Shown: piece after piece, positions 44,548 through 54,033 of the stretch
Numbering within the stretch: position 1 is the stretch's first letter
Layout of the letters: the number at the start of each line of letters is the position of its first letter
Assembly: GCA_023212695.1 (NCBI GenBank)
Contig: JALCCG010000064.1
Coordinates: 29,417 to 93,416 of the forward strand
Length of the DNA: 64,000 nucleotides
From: Sporisorium sorghi
Lineage: Eukaryota > Basidiomycota > Ustilaginomycetes > Ustilaginales > Ustilaginaceae
Direction: 5' to 3'
The notes under the pieces: model-generated
What the model saw: only the letters and a program-made list of their open reading frames with translations
What the model was told of the DNA's origin: nothing
Databases searched by the model: none
Made by a program: the position numbers and the translations under genes

Positions 44548-46985
44548 GTAATACCATTACCAAAGAAGTCGTCAGCGGTTCCGGTGTCGCAGGTCGAAAC
44601 ATAACCAAAGCAGCCGTAATCGGCTCTGGTGTCATGGGGTCGGGTATTGCCGCCCATCTAGCCAATGCAGGAATTCCCTGTCTGCTGCTCGACATCGTTC
44701 CGAATTCCTTGACCGCCGAGGAGGAGAAAGCCGGCTTGACGCTGGATCATCCCAAGGTTCGAAGCAGGCTTGCAGCCAAGGCCGTTGCGGCACTGCCTAA
44801 ATCCAGCACGGCCCCGCTGTACAGCGCCGACTTTGTGAGCCGGATCACGCCGGGGAACACGGAGGATCATCTAAGCCAGTTGAAGGATGCAGACTGGATC
44901 ATTGAAGTGGTCACGGAGCGCCTGGAAATCAAGAAAAGCATCTTCAAGCAGATCGAAGGGGTTCGTAAAGAAGGGGCCATCGTCAGCACGAACACCTCCG
45001 GTATTTCCGTTAATGCCATGGTCGAGGATTGCAGCGAGGAATTCCGAAGTCATTTCCTGGGGACCCATTTCTTCAATCCGCCGCGTCATATGAAGCTTCT
45101 GGAGATTATCCCGGGCTTTGACACCGATCCGGATATTACGAAGTTCATGGTTGAATTCTGTACGAAGCGCCTTGGCAAAGGGGTTGTTCTGGCAAAGGAT
45201 ACGCCGAATTTCATCTCGAACCGGATTGGCACCTACGGACTCCTCGTTACGCTCCAGGAGATGGTGAAGAACAGCTACACGGTGGAGGAAGTGGATGCGG
45301 CCACGGGTCCGATTCTGGGACGCCCGAAGAGTGCAACCTTCCGTACGCTGGATCTTGTGGGCATCGATACGTTTGTCCATGTGGCGAGAAATGTTTACGA
45401 CTCAGTGCCGGATGGCGCCGAGAAAGACGTGTTCACGGTACCTGATGTGATGAATGAGCTTGTCACCCGCGGCTGGATCGGAGAGAAGGGCGGCCAGGGT
45501 TTCTATAAAAAAGTGAAGGGCGATAAAGGCAGTCAGATCTTATCGCTCAACCTGTCAACGATGGAGTACCACCCGAGCGCCAAAATAAGCTCCGCTTCCA
45601 TCGAAGCCGCGAAAGCGGTGAAGGGAGCCAAACGGAAGATCAAAGCATTCCTGAGTACGCAGGATCGCTACTCGGAGTTGGCCTGGAATGTATTGAAGCA
45701 GGTGCTTGTATATGCTGCCGATAAGCTTGGTGAGATCGCGGATTCCATTCAGGACATCGACAACGCGATGAAATGGGGCTTCAACTGGGAGCTCGGTCCA
45801 TTCGAGACCTGGGATCTGATCGGACTGCCGGAATCGGTGCAGCGCATGGAAGCAGAAGGACTGACCGTCCCAGCTTGGGTGAAGGATTGGATTGCCGCCG
45901 GGAATAAGACCTTCTATCAGCAGAAGGACGGCGAGGCGTTCCATTATTTCAAAGGCGAGTACAAAGGGGTGGAGGTTCAGCCGGAGCTGATCTCGCTGCA
46001 GACTTTAAAGTCGCAAAACCGGATTATTCGCTCAAACACGGGCGCGAACCTGATTGATCTTGGGGATGGTGTAGCGTGTCTGGAATTCACATCTCCGAAT
46101 AATGCGATTGGTGCCGATATTCTGGTCATGATTCAGCAGAGCGTCGAAGAGATTCGGGCGAATTACCGCGGGCTCGTGGTCGCAAACGAAGGCCGCAACT
46201 TCTGCGTTGGCGCGAACCTGATGCTCATGCTGATGGAAGCGCAGAGCGGTGACTGGGATGAGGTGGATGACATCATCCGTCTGTTCCAAGGCAGCATGAT
46301 GAAGCTGAAGGGGCTGGAGAAGCCGGTTGTGGCTGCGCCTCACCGGATGACACTCGGCGGCGGCGTGGAAGCGTGCCTGCCGGCCGACCGAATCATCTTC
46401 TCGGCGGAGACGTATTTCGGTCTCGTGGAGACAGGGGTGGGTCTCATTCCAGCAGGCGGCGGCTGCAAGGAGCTGGTGCTCATGACCAGCAACCGGCATC
46501 CGGATGCGGACCATGATCTCCAGCCGGAGATCAACAGGATCTTCGAGATGGTGGCGATGGCGAAGGCATCGACCAGCGGACATGAAGCGATCCGCATGGG
46601 TTATGGACGCAGCGGAGATACGGTGGTCATGAATCAGGATTACCGGATCTATGAAGCGAAGCAGGCGGTCCTTGCGATGGACCGGGCAGGCTATGTGCCG
46701 CCACAGCCGGGCAAAGCCCGCGTTGTCGGCCGCGACGGCCGTGCCGTGCTTCAGCTGGGCGCCATCGATATGAAGCGAAGCGGCTACATCAGCGATCATG
46801 ATCTGCTGATCGCGAAGAAGCTGGCTCATATTCTGACAGGCGGCGATGTTCCTGCTGGAACTATAGTAAGCGAGCAGCACCTGCTCGACCTGGAACGCGA
46901 AGCGTTCCTCAGCCTGCTCGGCGAGGCCAAAACCCAGCAGCGCATGCAGCATATGCTGGCAAAGGGCAAGCCGCTGCGTAATTAG
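44544..46985 (+). CDS. fadN: 3-hydroxyacyl-CoA dehydrogenase/enoyl-CoA hydratase
   Basis: An 813-residue bifunctional beta-oxidation enzyme. It begins with an NAD-binding domain (AAVIGSGVMGSGIAAHLANAG near 30-50), then FNPPRHMKLLEIIPG and the C-terminal dehydrogenase domain around 200-480; the crotonase domain lies at about 500-700 (NEGRNFCVGANLML, and LGGGVEACLPADRIIF). The domain order, dehydrogenase first, is that of Bacillus FadN (YusL). It catalyses hydration of enoyl-CoA and oxidation of 3-hydroxyacyl-CoA. An AGGAGGT site precedes the ATG. The gene is coupled to fadF. Confidence 0.94.
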   Translation: MSNTITKEVVSGSGVAGRNITKAAVIGSGVMGSGIAAHLANAGIPCLLLDIVPNSLTAEEEKAGLTLDHPKVRSRLAAKAVAALPKSSTAPLYSADFVSRITPGNTEDHLSQLKDADWIIEVVTERLEIKKSIFKQIEGVRKEGAIVSTNTSGISVNAMVEDCSEEFRSHFLGTHFFNPPRHMKLLEIIPGFDTDPDITKFMVEFCTKRLGKGVVLAKDTPNFISNRIGTYGLLVTLQEMVKNSYTVEEVDAATGPILGRPKSATFRTLDLVGIDTFVHVARNVYDSVPDGAEKDVFTVPDVMNELVTRGWIGEKGGQGFYKKVKGDKGSQILSLNLSTMEYHPSAKISSASIEAAKAVKGAKRKIKAFLSTQDRYSELAWNVLKQVLVYAADKLGEIADSIQDIDNAMKWGFNWELGPFETWDLIGLPESVQRMEAEGLTVPAWVKDWIAAGNKTFYQQKDGEAFHYFKGEYKGVEVQPELISLQTLKSQNRIIRSNTGANLIDLGDGVACLEFTSPNNAIGADILVMIQQSVEEIRANYRGLVVANEGRNFCVGANLMLMLMEAQSGDWDEVDDIIRLFQGSMMKLKGLEKPVVAAPHRMTLGGGVEACLPADRIIFSAETYFGLVETGVGLIPAGGGCKELVLMTSNRHPDADHDLQPEINRIFEMVAMAKASTSGHEAIRMGYGRSGDTVVMNQDYRIYEAKQAVLAMDRAGYVPPQPGKARVVGRDGRAVLQLGAIDMKRSGYISDHDLLIAKKLAHILTGGDVPAGTIVSEQHLLDLEREAFLSLLGEAKTQQRMQHMLAKGKPLRN

Positions 46986-47230
46986 GAGTGATGAGAGCTG
47001 TTTTGGAGAGAGCTGCTTTACAGTTAAAGATTAGTTATCATTCGTCAAACGCGATTCGATAAATCAACCGGCATACAGTGCGTGGGTGGCAGTTATCCGT
47101 GCTGTTGAAGTTAGATCATGGAGGCTCTTGAATTAGCTCCACCCGTTACAAATTCATATCATGGCCGATTAGTGTCCAGCAATCATATCCGAATTGGATT
47201 CAACCATTTCAAGTTGATGAGGTGAATGGC

Positions 47231-48421
47231 ATGAGAGAAGCAGTCATAGTATCCCTTGCCCGTACTCCGGTAGGGAAAGCAAAGAAAGGAAGTTTCGCCC
47301 AGACGCGCGTAGAGGATCTTGGCAAGGCGGTATTGGAAGCCGTCATTGAGCGTGCGCCGGGTCTAAAAAAAGAGGATGTCGAGGACATCATTCTCGGCTG
47401 TGCAATGCCGGAGGGTGAGCAGGGTCTCAACGTAGCGCGGATCATCTCGCTGTATGCAGGATATCCGGTGACGGTCCCTGCCCTGACCGTCAATCGCTTC
47501 TGCTCCTCGGGACTGCAAGCGATCGCCTTTGCGGCAGAGCGCATTATGCTTGGCTATGCGGAAGTCATCGTGGCAGGCGGCGTCGAGAGCATGAGCCATG
47601 TGCCGATGACCGGCTTCAAGCCAGCACCGCATCCGACAATTGTGGAGGAGATGTCTGAGGTATACATCGGCATGGGACACACCGCAGAGGAGGTGGCCCG
47701 CCGCTTTGGCATTACCCGCGAAGCGCAGGATGCCTTCGCGGCCAGCAGCCACGCTAAGGCAGCGGCTGCCATCGCTGAAGGGAAGTTCCGGGACGAGATC
47801 GTACCCGTGAACGTATCGCTGGCTGCCGCGGATGAGCAGGGCAAGGTCCGCAGCAGCAACTTCGTCGTGGATACGGATGAAGGGGTGCGGCCGGATACCT
47901 CCCCGGAGGTATTGGCAAGGCTCAAGCCGGCCTTTGCCCTCGGCGGTTCCGTTACCGCAGGCAACGCGTCCCAGACGAGCGACGGTGCAGCAGCCGTAGC
48001 CGTCATGAGCCGCGAGAAAGCGGAGGAGCTGGGTCTCACGCCGCTGGCTACCTTCAGATCGTTCGCCCTGGCGGGCGTTGAGCCAGAGATTATGGGGGTA
48101 GGACCCGTCGAAGCGATCCCGAAAGCGCTGCGCATGGCAGGGATCGAGCTGGATCAAGTGGATGTGTTCGAGATTAACGAAGCGTTCGCTTCGCAATGTC
48201 TGCACATCATCCGTGCCTTGGGCATTGACGAGAGCAAGGTCAACGTCAATGGCGGTGCCATTGCGCTCGGTCACCCGCTCGGCTGCACCGGCGCCAAGCT
48301 GACCGTCAGCCTCGTCTCCGAGCTCGCCCGCCGCGGCGGCGGTTACGGCGTCGTGAGCATGTGCATCGGCGGCGGTATGGGTGCCGCCGGAGTGTTCGAG
48401 GTGCACGCCGCCGGAGCGTAA
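47231..48421 (+). CDS. fadA: Acetyl-CoA C-acyltransferase (3-ketoacyl-CoA thiolase)
   Basis: A 396-residue thiolase cleaving 3-ketoacyl-CoA to acetyl-CoA and a shortened acyl-CoA. The nucleophile Cys is in NRFCSSGLQAIA, the His motif is NVNGGAIALGHPLGCTGAK, and the second Cys lies in VVSMCIGGGMGAA. ATG 47231 fits the TGAGGTGA site better than GTG 47222. It follows fadN by 245 bases of sequence without a visible gene and belongs to the same fadNAE set as in Bacillus. Confidence 0.94.
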   Translation: MREAVIVSLARTPVGKAKKGSFAQTRVEDLGKAVLEAVIERAPGLKKEDVEDIILGCAMPEGEQGLNVARIISLYAGYPVTVPALTVNRFCSSGLQAIAFAAERIMLGYAEVIVAGGVESMSHVPMTGFKPAPHPTIVEEMSEVYIGMGHTAEEVARRFGITREAQDAFAASSHAKAAAAIAEGKFRDEIVPVNVSLAAADEQGKVRSSNFVVDTDEGVRPDTSPEVLARLKPAFALGGSVTAGNASQTSDGAAAVAVMSREKAEELGLTPLATFRSFALAGVEPEIMGVGPVEAIPKALRMAGIELDQVDVFEINEAFASQCLHIIRALGIDESKVNVNGGAIALGHPLGCTGAKLTVSLVSELARRGGGYGVVSMCIGGGMGAAGVFEVHAAGA

Positions 48422-49080
48422 GGAAGAGGTAGTGATAGAGGGAAGAGGGACTTGGAGGCGCTCAACCGGGGCCAATCCCCGAAATAAGTCCACAAAAGGG
48501 ACTTATACCTCCTGACCAAGGTGCTGAAGGCAGGGAGGGATAGCCACAGTCTAGTATCGGTGAGATCACCTGAAGAACGAATCAATACCTCAACAGTAGT
48601 TGATCCCTTAAAGTAAGTATTCCAGGTTTTCAATCTATCAATTTCTGTCACGTCACTTATCTGGTCATGGTGCCATTGCCCGCTCCGTACACGGACCGGG
48701 CATCGCACCACTTACTCCAAACCACAGGCGAATGCAATGATAGCCGCAAGTTGGGGGCTTCCGGCAGAGCGTCAGCCCAGCGGAGAGGGCGGAATTGTAC
48801 TGGAGAAACGAAGTGGTCGCCTTTGATTTTGGATTTCTACTATTTATAGACCCATTCCGGAAATCCAAAATCAACAGCGATCGGAAGGACAATCCGCACG
48901 CGCAGGGACCGGTACTATCACCGGATGTACTTGATCGATCGAATGGTCACATACCAGTACAATCCGCGCACGCAGCAACCAGTATTTTTTTCACAGCCAT
49001 GCATTTAAATAGCATCCCAGCACCACCAAGGCAATCCTTGTTTTTCGCCTAATTCCACATTCCGAAAGGGGAAACCAATC
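48422..49080. other. Long intergenic region between fadA and fadE
   Basis: This 659-base gap holds no plausible gene. It contains a dispersed hairpin repeat (48775-48896) and, beyond it, a diverged direct repeat of about 28 bases (acaatccgcacgcgcagg near 48889 and acaatccgcgcacgcagc near 48960). Confidence 0.6.
48775..48896 (+). repeat. Dispersed hairpin repeat, copy before fadE
   Basis: The element contains perfect 13-base arms (gattttggatttc at 48825-48837 and gaaatccaaaatc at 48860-48872) and outer elements gtactggagaa and acagcgatcggaag. A second copy, in opposite orientation and with different inner-arm sequence, is at 24597-24726. Compensating arm changes suggest that the folded structure matters. 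Confidence 0.7.
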
Positions 49081-50871
49081 ATGAGCGATAACCAAACCAA
49101 AGAACCGAAAATCAAAGGCGGCAGCTTTGTCATCGACAATCCCGATGTGCAGCGCATTCTGACACCGGAGGATTTCACGGAGGAGCACCGCATGATCGGT
49201 GAGACGGTACGTGACTTTATCGAGGGCGAAGTGGTGCCGCATGATGAAGAGCTGGAGAAGCTGAATTATGAGATGACGGTAGACCTGCTTCGCAAAGCCG
49301 GTGAGCTGGGCCTGCTGGGGGCGGATGTGCCGGAGCCGTTCGGCGGCATCGGGTTGGATAAAGTCAGCTCCACGATTATTAACGAGAACCTGGCCAAAGG
49401 CTCGTCCTTTGCCCTTTCGTTCGGTGCTCATGTCGGAATCGGCACGCTGCCGATCGTGTTCTTCGGCACGACCGAGCAGAAACAGAAGTACCTTCCGGAT
49501 CTCTCAACCGGCACCAAAATCGCAGCTTACTGTTTAACGGAGCCGACCTCCGGCTCAGATGCGCTGGGTGCCAAAACCACGGCACGCCTGTCCGATGACG
49601 GAGAGTATTATATTTTGAACGGATCGAAGCTATATATAACTAACGCCGGATTTGCGGATATCTTTATCGTATACGCCAAGATTGACGGAGAGCACTTCAC
49701 CGCTTTCATCGTCGAGAAGGAGATGGAAGGCTTCACGCTGGGGCCGGAAGAGAAGAAGATGGGCATCAAGGGCTCCTCGACGCGTCCGCTCTTTTTTGAA
49801 GACGTGAAGGTACCGAAGGAGAATCTGCTGGGCGAGATTGGAAAAGGACACCGGATTGCCTTTAACATCCTGAACATCGGACGGTACAAATTGGCAGCCG
49901 GAACCGTTGGTGCAGCAAAGGAATCCATTGAGCTGAGCGCGAAATATGCTAATACACGCAAACAGTTCGATACGCCAATCTCGCAGTTCCCGCTCATGCG
50001 CAAAAAGCTGGCCGAGATGAACATCACCGCCTTTGTGATGGAGAGCATGGTGTACCGTACCGCAGGACTGCTTGACGAAGCGATGCAGGACATCGATTAC
50101 AACGGCGAGGATGCGGGAATCCACTCGGCTGCAGCGATCTCCGATTATGCGATTGAATGCTCAATCAACAAGGTGTTCTGTTCGGAAGGACTCGATTTTG
50201 TGGCAGATGAAGGGGTTCAGATTCATGGGGGCTACGGGTATATACAAGAATATAAAGTGGAACGCATCTACCGTGACTCCCGCATCAACCGCATCTTCGA
50301 AGGCACGAACGAGATCAACCGGCTCCTGATTCCCGGCACACTTGTGAAGAAGGCCATGAAAGGCGAAATCGCGCTTCTGCAGAAAGCGCAGAGCCTCCAA
50401 GGCGAGCTGCTGCAGCTGGTGCCAGGTCAAACCTTTGAGGGCACACTGGAGCAGGAAGCGCACTTCCTGGACATGAGCAAGAAGATTTTCCTCCTCGCTG
50501 GCGGTCTGGCGGTTCAGAAGTTTGGAACGAAGCTGGAGAAAGAGCAGGAGGCCTTGTCCAACCTGGCGGATATGATGATTGATATTTATGCCCTCGAGAG
50601 TGCACTGCTCCGTACCCGCAAGCAGATTGCCCGCACGTCGGAGGAAAAAGCAGCCAGCATGATCGAGATGACGCAGGTGTATGCATATGAGGCGTTCCAG
50701 CGCATGGAAGCACTCGCAAAAGAGACGCTTGCCTCGGTTGAAACCGGCGATATGCTGCGCATGCAGCTGTCGGTGCTCAAGAAACTGACACGCAGCAATC
50801 CGGTTGATACGGTGGCGCTCAAGCGAAGCATCGCAGCACGCGTAGTCAAGAACGAACGGTACACGGTATAA
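49081..50871 (+). CDS. fadE: Acyl-CoA dehydrogenase
   Basis: A 596-residue FAD enzyme catalysing the first step of beta-oxidation. Motifs AYCLTEPTSGSDA and GYGYIQEYKVERIYRDSRINRIFEGTNEIN, the latter given in two overlapping pieces here (GGYGYIQEYKVER, then YRDSRINRIFEGTNE), place it in the acyl-CoA dehydrogenase family. The extra C-terminal region of about 150 residues matches the long Bacillus FadE (YusJ) type. A GAAAGGGGA site precedes ATG 49081. Electrons leave through the EtfAB encoded nearby. Confidence 0.94.
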   Translation: MSDNQTKEPKIKGGSFVIDNPDVQRILTPEDFTEEHRMIGETVRDFIEGEVVPHDEELEKLNYEMTVDLLRKAGELGLLGADVPEPFGGIGLDKVSSTIINENLAKGSSFALSFGAHVGIGTLPIVFFGTTEQKQKYLPDLSTGTKIAAYCLTEPTSGSDALGAKTTARLSDDGEYYILNGSKLYITNAGFADIFIVYAKIDGEHFTAFIVEKEMEGFTLGPEEKKMGIKGSSTRPLFFEDVKVPKENLLGEIGKGHRIAFNILNIGRYKLAAGTVGAAKESIELSAKYANTRKQFDTPISQFPLMRKKLAEMNITAFVMESMVYRTAGLLDEAMQDIDYNGEDAGIHSAAAISDYAIECSINKVFCSEGLDFVADEGVQIHGGYGYIQEYKVERIYRDSRINRIFEGTNEINRLLIPGTLVKKAMKGEIALLQKAQSLQGELLQLVPGQTFEGTLEQEAHFLDMSKKIFLLAGGLAVQKFGTKLEKEQEALSNLADMMIDIYALESALLRTRKQIARTSEEKAASMIEMTQVYAYEAFQRMEALAKETLASVETGDMLRMQLSVLKKLTRSNPVDTVALKRSIAARVVKNERYTV

Positions 50872-50947
50872 ACCGCTACCTCAACAGAGAGAGATTTTTC
50901 TTGGAGTAGGAAAGAAGGAGCATTCCTTAGGAAAGGGTTGGTTTTGT

Positions 50948-52627
50948 ATGGATGCAAAGCCTTGGCTGCCGTTTTATCCACCGGAAGTAGCCCCCGCTTT
51001 TGATTATCCGAAACAGAATTTGGCTTCATTTCTCGTGACGTCGGCGCAAAAGTTTCCGGATCGACCGGCGATGTATTTTATGGGCAAAACGATCAATTAC
51101 AAAAGTCTGCTGGAGTCGTCCTACCGTATGGCGAACGCGCTCCGCAGCAAAGGGATCAAGAAGGGCGACCGGGTAGCGATTATGCTGCCCAACTGCCCGC
51201 AGGTGGTCATTTCGTATTATGGCGTGCTGCTTGCCGGAGGCGTGGCCGTGATGACCAACCCGCTCTACATGGAGCGGGAAATCGCGCATCAGATGAAGGA
51301 TTCCGGTACCAAAATCATCATCACCATGGATATGTTTGTGTCCCGGGTCGAGAACGTGATTGAGGAGACGGAGCTGCAGCATCTCATCGTCACATCCGTG
51401 GCGGACTATCTGCCGTTCCCCAAGAACCTCCTGTATCCGATCAAGGCCAAGAAGGATGGTCCTCTTCCTGTTGTCCATTACAGCGACCGTGTTCATGCCT
51501 TCAAAAAGCTGCTAGCCACCTCTTCGAATGAACCGATCTTCGAATCCGTGAACGCCGAGAAGGATTTGGCCCTGCTGCAGTACACTGGCGGCACGACCGG
51601 TGTCCCGAAAGGCGTGATGCTGACGCATATGAATCTGATCGCCAATACCGTACAGTCGGCGAACTGGTGCTTCCAGGTCGAGGATGGGAAAGAGCGGTAT
51701 CTGGCGGCACTCCCCTGTTTTCACGTGTTCGGGCTGACGGTGCTGCTGAATCAAGCGATCTTCCGGGCAGGCTTGCTGATTCTGGTGCCAAAATTTGAAG
51801 TGACCATGATCCTGGACCTCATTAAAAAAATGAAGCCGACACTCTTCCCGGGCGCGCCGACCATGTACATTGCCCTGATCAATCATCCGCGGATCAAGGA
51901 ATATGATCTGTCTTCGATCAATGCTTGCGTCAGTGGCTCTGCCGGGCTTCCGGTTGAGGTGCAGGATAAATTCGAGGAGCTGACGAAGGGCCGGTTGATC
52001 GAAGGGTATGGCCTGACCGAGGCTTCGCCGGTGACCCATGTGAATCCGATCTGGGGAAGACGAAAAATCGGCTCGATCGGCGTTCCGGTTCCGGATACCG
52101 ATGCCAAGGTGGTCGACCCGGATACGGGCGATGAAATGCCGATCGGCGAACCCGGCGAGCTGATCGTGAAAGGGCCGCAGGTGATGATGGGTTATTGGAA
52201 TCGGCCCGATGAGACCTTTGAGACGCTTCGCAACGGCTGGCTGTTCACGGGCGATATGGCAACGATGGACGAAGAGGGGTATTTTACGATCATCGACCGC
52301 AAGAAGGATATGATTATTGCAAGCGGTTTCAATATTTATCCTCGGGAAATCGAGGAGGTGCTGTATGAGCACCCTTCCGTGAAGGAAGCGGTAGTCGTTG
52401 GAACCAAGGACGAATATCGCGGAGAAACGGTAAAAGCGTATATCGTTCTGAAGGACGGGGCTTCCCCGGACCCTTCGGGCCTTGAGAAGTTTTGCCGCAG
52501 TCAACTGGCTGCGTACAAGGTGCCGCGTCAGTATGTGTTCCGCGACTCGCTGCCGAAGACGATGGTAGGCAAGGTGCTGCGCCGCAAGCTCCTCGAGGAG
52601 GAAGAGGAAGGCAGACCGACAGGCTGA
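50948..52627 (+). CDS. lcfA: Long-chain acyl-CoA synthetase
   Basis: A 559-residue AMP-forming ligase that activates fatty acids. The P-loop-like motif is LQYTGGTTGVPKGVMLTH, the second motif is EGYGLTEASPVTH, and the hinge and C-terminal motif are FTGDMATMDEEGYF and RKKDMIIASGFNIYPREIEE; the catalytic Lys is in PKTMVGKVLRRKLL. It supplies acyl-CoA both as the beta-oxidation substrate and as FadR effector. AGGAAAGG lies before ATG 50948. It follows fadE by 76 bases. Confidence 0.93.
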   Translation: MDAKPWLPFYPPEVAPAFDYPKQNLASFLVTSAQKFPDRPAMYFMGKTINYKSLLESSYRMANALRSKGIKKGDRVAIMLPNCPQVVISYYGVLLAGGVAVMTNPLYMEREIAHQMKDSGTKIIITMDMFVSRVENVIEETELQHLIVTSVADYLPFPKNLLYPIKAKKDGPLPVVHYSDRVHAFKKLLATSSNEPIFESVNAEKDLALLQYTGGTTGVPKGVMLTHMNLIANTVQSANWCFQVEDGKERYLAALPCFHVFGLTVLLNQAIFRAGLLILVPKFEVTMILDLIKKMKPTLFPGAPTMYIALINHPRIKEYDLSSINACVSGSAGLPVEVQDKFEELTKGRLIEGYGLTEASPVTHVNPIWGRRKIGSIGVPVPDTDAKVVDPDTGDEMPIGEPGELIVKGPQVMMGYWNRPDETFETLRNGWLFTGDMATMDEEGYFTIIDRKKDMIIASGFNIYPREIEEVLYEHPSVKEAVVVGTKDEYRGETVKAYIVLKDGASPDPSGLEKFCRSQLAAYKVPRQYVFRDSLPKTMVGKVLRRKLLEEEEEGRPTG

Positions 52628-52837
52628 TGCATGGAATGGGTCATGTTGGATGCTGTCGAGACGGGCGGATTTAATGGAGAAATCGGTCGGAATTATCCCG
52701 GACGCAGACCGTTTGCCGTGCAAGCCTCGAGCGGGATGGGAGCGACCGGAATTTTCGCATCATCACCCCATAAATGGTATGCGGCAGGAATGGAGACCGT
52801 ATGTAATAATGTCATAAGAAAAAAAGGAGGCGGCCTG

Positions 52838-53287
52838 ATGAATCATACCAATACCACCCCGGACACGAAGGCCGGACAGCCGGAATTCGACCGTGAGGCA
52901 TACATGGAGGCCATGACCAAAGCGGCAGAGCCCACCTTCTGGGGATATCTCGGCTGCAAGCTTGCGTCTGCCAATTCGGAGGCGGTTGTTGTAACCCTGG
53001 ATGCACAGCCTCATCATATGAATATGATGGGGATCGTGCATGGAGGCGTGCTCTCCTCATTGATGGATAATGCCATGGGCATTGCGGTCATGCTGGAGCG
53101 TCCTGGCGAGTCCACGGTAACTAGCAATCTTAACGTGCATTTTGTCATGCCCGCCAGGGCAGGAATGCTAACTGTAACGGCAAGCATTGTGCACCAGACC
53201 CACCGTTCGGTGACAACGGACTGCAAGATTACGAATGAGAAGGGCGATCTTGTCGCGATCAGCACGGGGTCGTTCCGAGTGAAATAA
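52838..53287 (+). CDS. PaaI/YdiI-type hotdog thioesterase
   Basis: A 149-residue hotdog-fold acyl-CoA thioesterase. ATG 52838 is chosen for its AAAAAGGAGG site; the longer frame from 52631 has no family similarity in its first 69 codons. The diagnostic block MMGIVHGGVLSSLMDNAMGIAV carries the active-site HGG, and NLNVHFVMPARAG follows. It probably releases CoA from stalled acyl-CoA intermediates and closes the fatty-acid operon. Confidence 0.88.
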   Translation: MNHTNTTPDTKAGQPEFDREAYMEAMTKAAEPTFWGYLGCKLASANSEAVVVTLDAQPHHMNMMGIVHGGVLSSLMDNAMGIAVMLERPGESTVTSNLNVHFVMPARAGMLTVTASIVHQTHRSVTTDCKITNEKGDLVAISTGSFRVK

Positions 53288-53495
53288 AGCAGCGCGGCTG
53301 CTATGGAACCGATGGTCTGTCATCCGTATCCTTTGAAGGAGAAGGAGGCAGGCCATTTTTTTAAGCGGATTATTTTCAAGGGACATGCTATTGAAGCATG
53401 ATAGACGTTTAAACCTCACTAGGAAGCTCTGATAGGGGAAAAAACCGATCGAGCAGGGAACAGAATGTTCCGGTCCTTGTTAATCCCTGTTATTC

Positions 53496-53524
53496 TTGTC
53501 AAGTCGATAAAGCTGTGGTACAAT
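53496..53524 (+). promoter_or_regulatory. SigA-type promoter of secG
   Basis: TTGTCA (53496-53501) and TACAAT (53519-53524) are separated by exactly 17 bases, 84 bases before the secG start. Confidence 0.8.
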
Positions 53525-53607
53525 GAAAATGCTGTTTTTCATGTAGAATCTAGAATGTCTCTTAAGATAATAAATTCAGATGTTTACATACGTAGGAGGT
53601 GGAAGTC

Positions 53608-53838
53608 ATGGTTATATTTTTTGAAGTGTTGCTTGTTATTTTCTCCATCGGGTTGATTACTGTCGTTCTTCTCCAAAAAGGGAAAAGCGCAGGTCTTGCC
53701 GGTGCCATCTCCGGCGGTGCGGAACATCTTTTTGGTAAAACGAAGGCTCGCGGTATGGATCTCGTACTGCAGCGCACAACGGTAGGTCTTGCAGCTGGAT
53801 TTATGATTTTGGCCATCGTTGTTGCTATGTTGAAATAA
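53608..53838 (+). CDS. secG: Protein translocase subunit SecG
   Basis: A 76-residue membrane protein with two hydrophobic segments separated by the typical [29 protein letters not shown] loop (cited in part: [19 protein letters not shown]). It is part of the SecYEG channel. ATG 53608 fits the AGGAGGTGG site. Position before rnr and smpB is the standard Bacillales order. Confidence 0.95.
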   Translation: MVIFFEVLLVIFSIGLITVVLLQKGKSAGLAGAISGGAEHLFGKTKARGMDLVLQRTTVGLAAGFMILAIVVAMLK

Positions 53839-53849
53839 CAAGAATGTTA

Positions 53850-53887
53850 CCCTCGCTTTTTCACTCTTGGAAGAGCGGGGGTTTTTT
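53850..53887 (+). terminator. Hairpin between secG and rnr
   Basis: An 8-bp stem (ccctcgct with agcggggg) and a run of six T. It may terminate or only reduce read-through into rnr. Confidence 0.7.
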
Positions 53888-54033
53888 ATTTGCCTAAAAA
53901 ATGGAAGATTATATCTTTCGTGTGGATCCGAAGGATACCGCAGATTAATTTCGTGTATACTAGGGTATGTGTATATGAAGGTAAAGAATGGATAGAGGAA
54001 CGATGAAATTGCAGGTTCCCCGAGGTGATAATC

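Noticed and set aside
52631..52837. 69-residue N-terminal extension of the thioesterase
   Set aside because: No family similarity, and a strong ribosome site precedes the internal ATG 52838.
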